A stretch of 5,068 bases of DNA, from contig DNTA01000195.1 of assembly GCA_003500135.1 (NCBI GenBank), forward strand, positions 1 to 5,068. Reading direction: 5' to 3'. Source of the stretch: Cytophagales bacterium (GTDB lineage Bacteria > Bacteroidota > Bacteroidia > Cytophagales > Cyclobacteriaceae). Positions 4,909 through 5,068 of this stretch are shown piece by piece. Made by a program: the position numbers and the translations under genes. The notes under the pieces were generated by a model, which was given only the letters and a program-made list of their open reading frames with translations, had not been told where the DNA came from and made no database searches. Positions within the stretch are counted from its first letter, which is position 1. Each line of letters opens with the position of its first letter.

Positions 4909-5068
4909 TGTCTTCATTAGTCAAACCGAATTTATCAATTTGTTTTCTAATTCGCTTGACCAGTCCCAACTTTCTCTTCTGATCGAGAAATAGGTATCCT
5001 GCTGGATTCACATAAGGGACACCTTTCACTATCATATTCCAAATGATGACAGCCAACTTTCTAGCTGT
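4889..5068 (-). CDS. IS110-family transposase, C-terminal end only
   Basis: An open frame enters from the right edge and ends at TAA (4891-4889), giving the last 59 residues. The segment ARKLAVIIWNMIVKGVPY and the following basic region (DQKRKLGLVKRIRKQI) are typical of the extreme C-terminus of IS110-family (Transposase_20, DEDD) recombinases, which use a non-coding bridge RNA to choose donor and target. The RuvC-like and catalytic serine domains lie outside the window, so integrity of the element cannot be judged. It points in the same direction as the serine hydrolase and stops 53 bp before its start. The short 3' flank suits the IS110 group better than the IS1111 group, whose long non-coding region is downstream, unless the end has been lost. 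Confidence 0.85.
   Translation of the reverse strand, partial: TARKLAVIIWNMIVKGVPYVNPAGYLFLDQKRKLGLVKRIRKQIDKFGLTNEDIGIITS

Larger units (their letters stand above)
4836..5068 (-). mobile_element. IS110-family insertion sequence, one end, boundary not defined
   Basis: The transposase tail marks an insertion sequence that continues beyond the window. Elements of this family have no or only short terminal inverted repeats and often make no target duplication, so the end cannot be placed precisely within 4836-4888. Its position directly upstream of the hydrolase means the original upstream DNA of that gene is either displaced or missing here. Confidence 0.55.

Overview
The window looks like chromosomal DNA from a member of the Bacteroidota (Cytophagia or Flavobacteriia type). 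The clues are AT-rich leaders with no strong Shine-Dalgarno sequence, two lipoproteins with acidic residues just after the lipid cysteine, a C10 cysteine protease, and a PIN-toxin/antitoxin pair of a style common in that phylum. A species cannot be named. Every gene lies on the minus strand, so the layout is best read from position 5068 down to 1.

From 5068 to 4889 is the C-terminal end of an IS110-family transposase. It is followed 53 bp later by a large serine beta-lactamase-like hydrolase with four C-terminal membrane helices (4835-2889). A doubtful 38-codon ORF (2892-2776) overlaps the hydrolase stop as ATGA. Site C (2758-2621), a long imperfect inverted repeat, comes next, then an overlapping antitoxin/PIN-toxin pair (2554-2029), site B (2023-1885), a C10 (streptopain-type) lipoprotein protease (1857-622) with a small lipoprotein 11 bp behind it (610-131), and finally site A (129-1), cut by the window edge.

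The main observation is that sites A, B and C look like integron attC sites. On the minus strand each begins with AAC, ends with CCGTT, and measures 120-123 nt between those triplets. Each folds into a stem with a 3-4 nt spacer on one side and a 5-6 nt spacer on the other. The genes sit between sites as in integron cassettes, all in the same direction, with stops a few bases before the next site. The two ends of the C10/lipoprotein segment are complementary to each other (10 of 10 bases at the core), as expected if that segment once circularised. I therefore read 1-2755 as part of a candidate cassette array with no integrase in view. The R boxes do not fit the classical RYYYAAC/GTTRRRY consensus, so this is a proposal, not a proof.

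The cargo fits that reading: a toxin-antitoxin pair of the kind that stabilises cassette arrays, and a surface or periplasmic protease with a co-encoded lipoprotein that could be its inhibitor. The serine hydrolase region is visibly richer in GC than the cassettes and may be a third cassette or flanking chromosome; the IS110 remnant upstream removes the evidence that would decide. No stretch of more than about 300 bases is unexplained: 2555-2888, the longest stretch without a confident gene, holds the weak ORF, site C and a possible antitoxin promoter.
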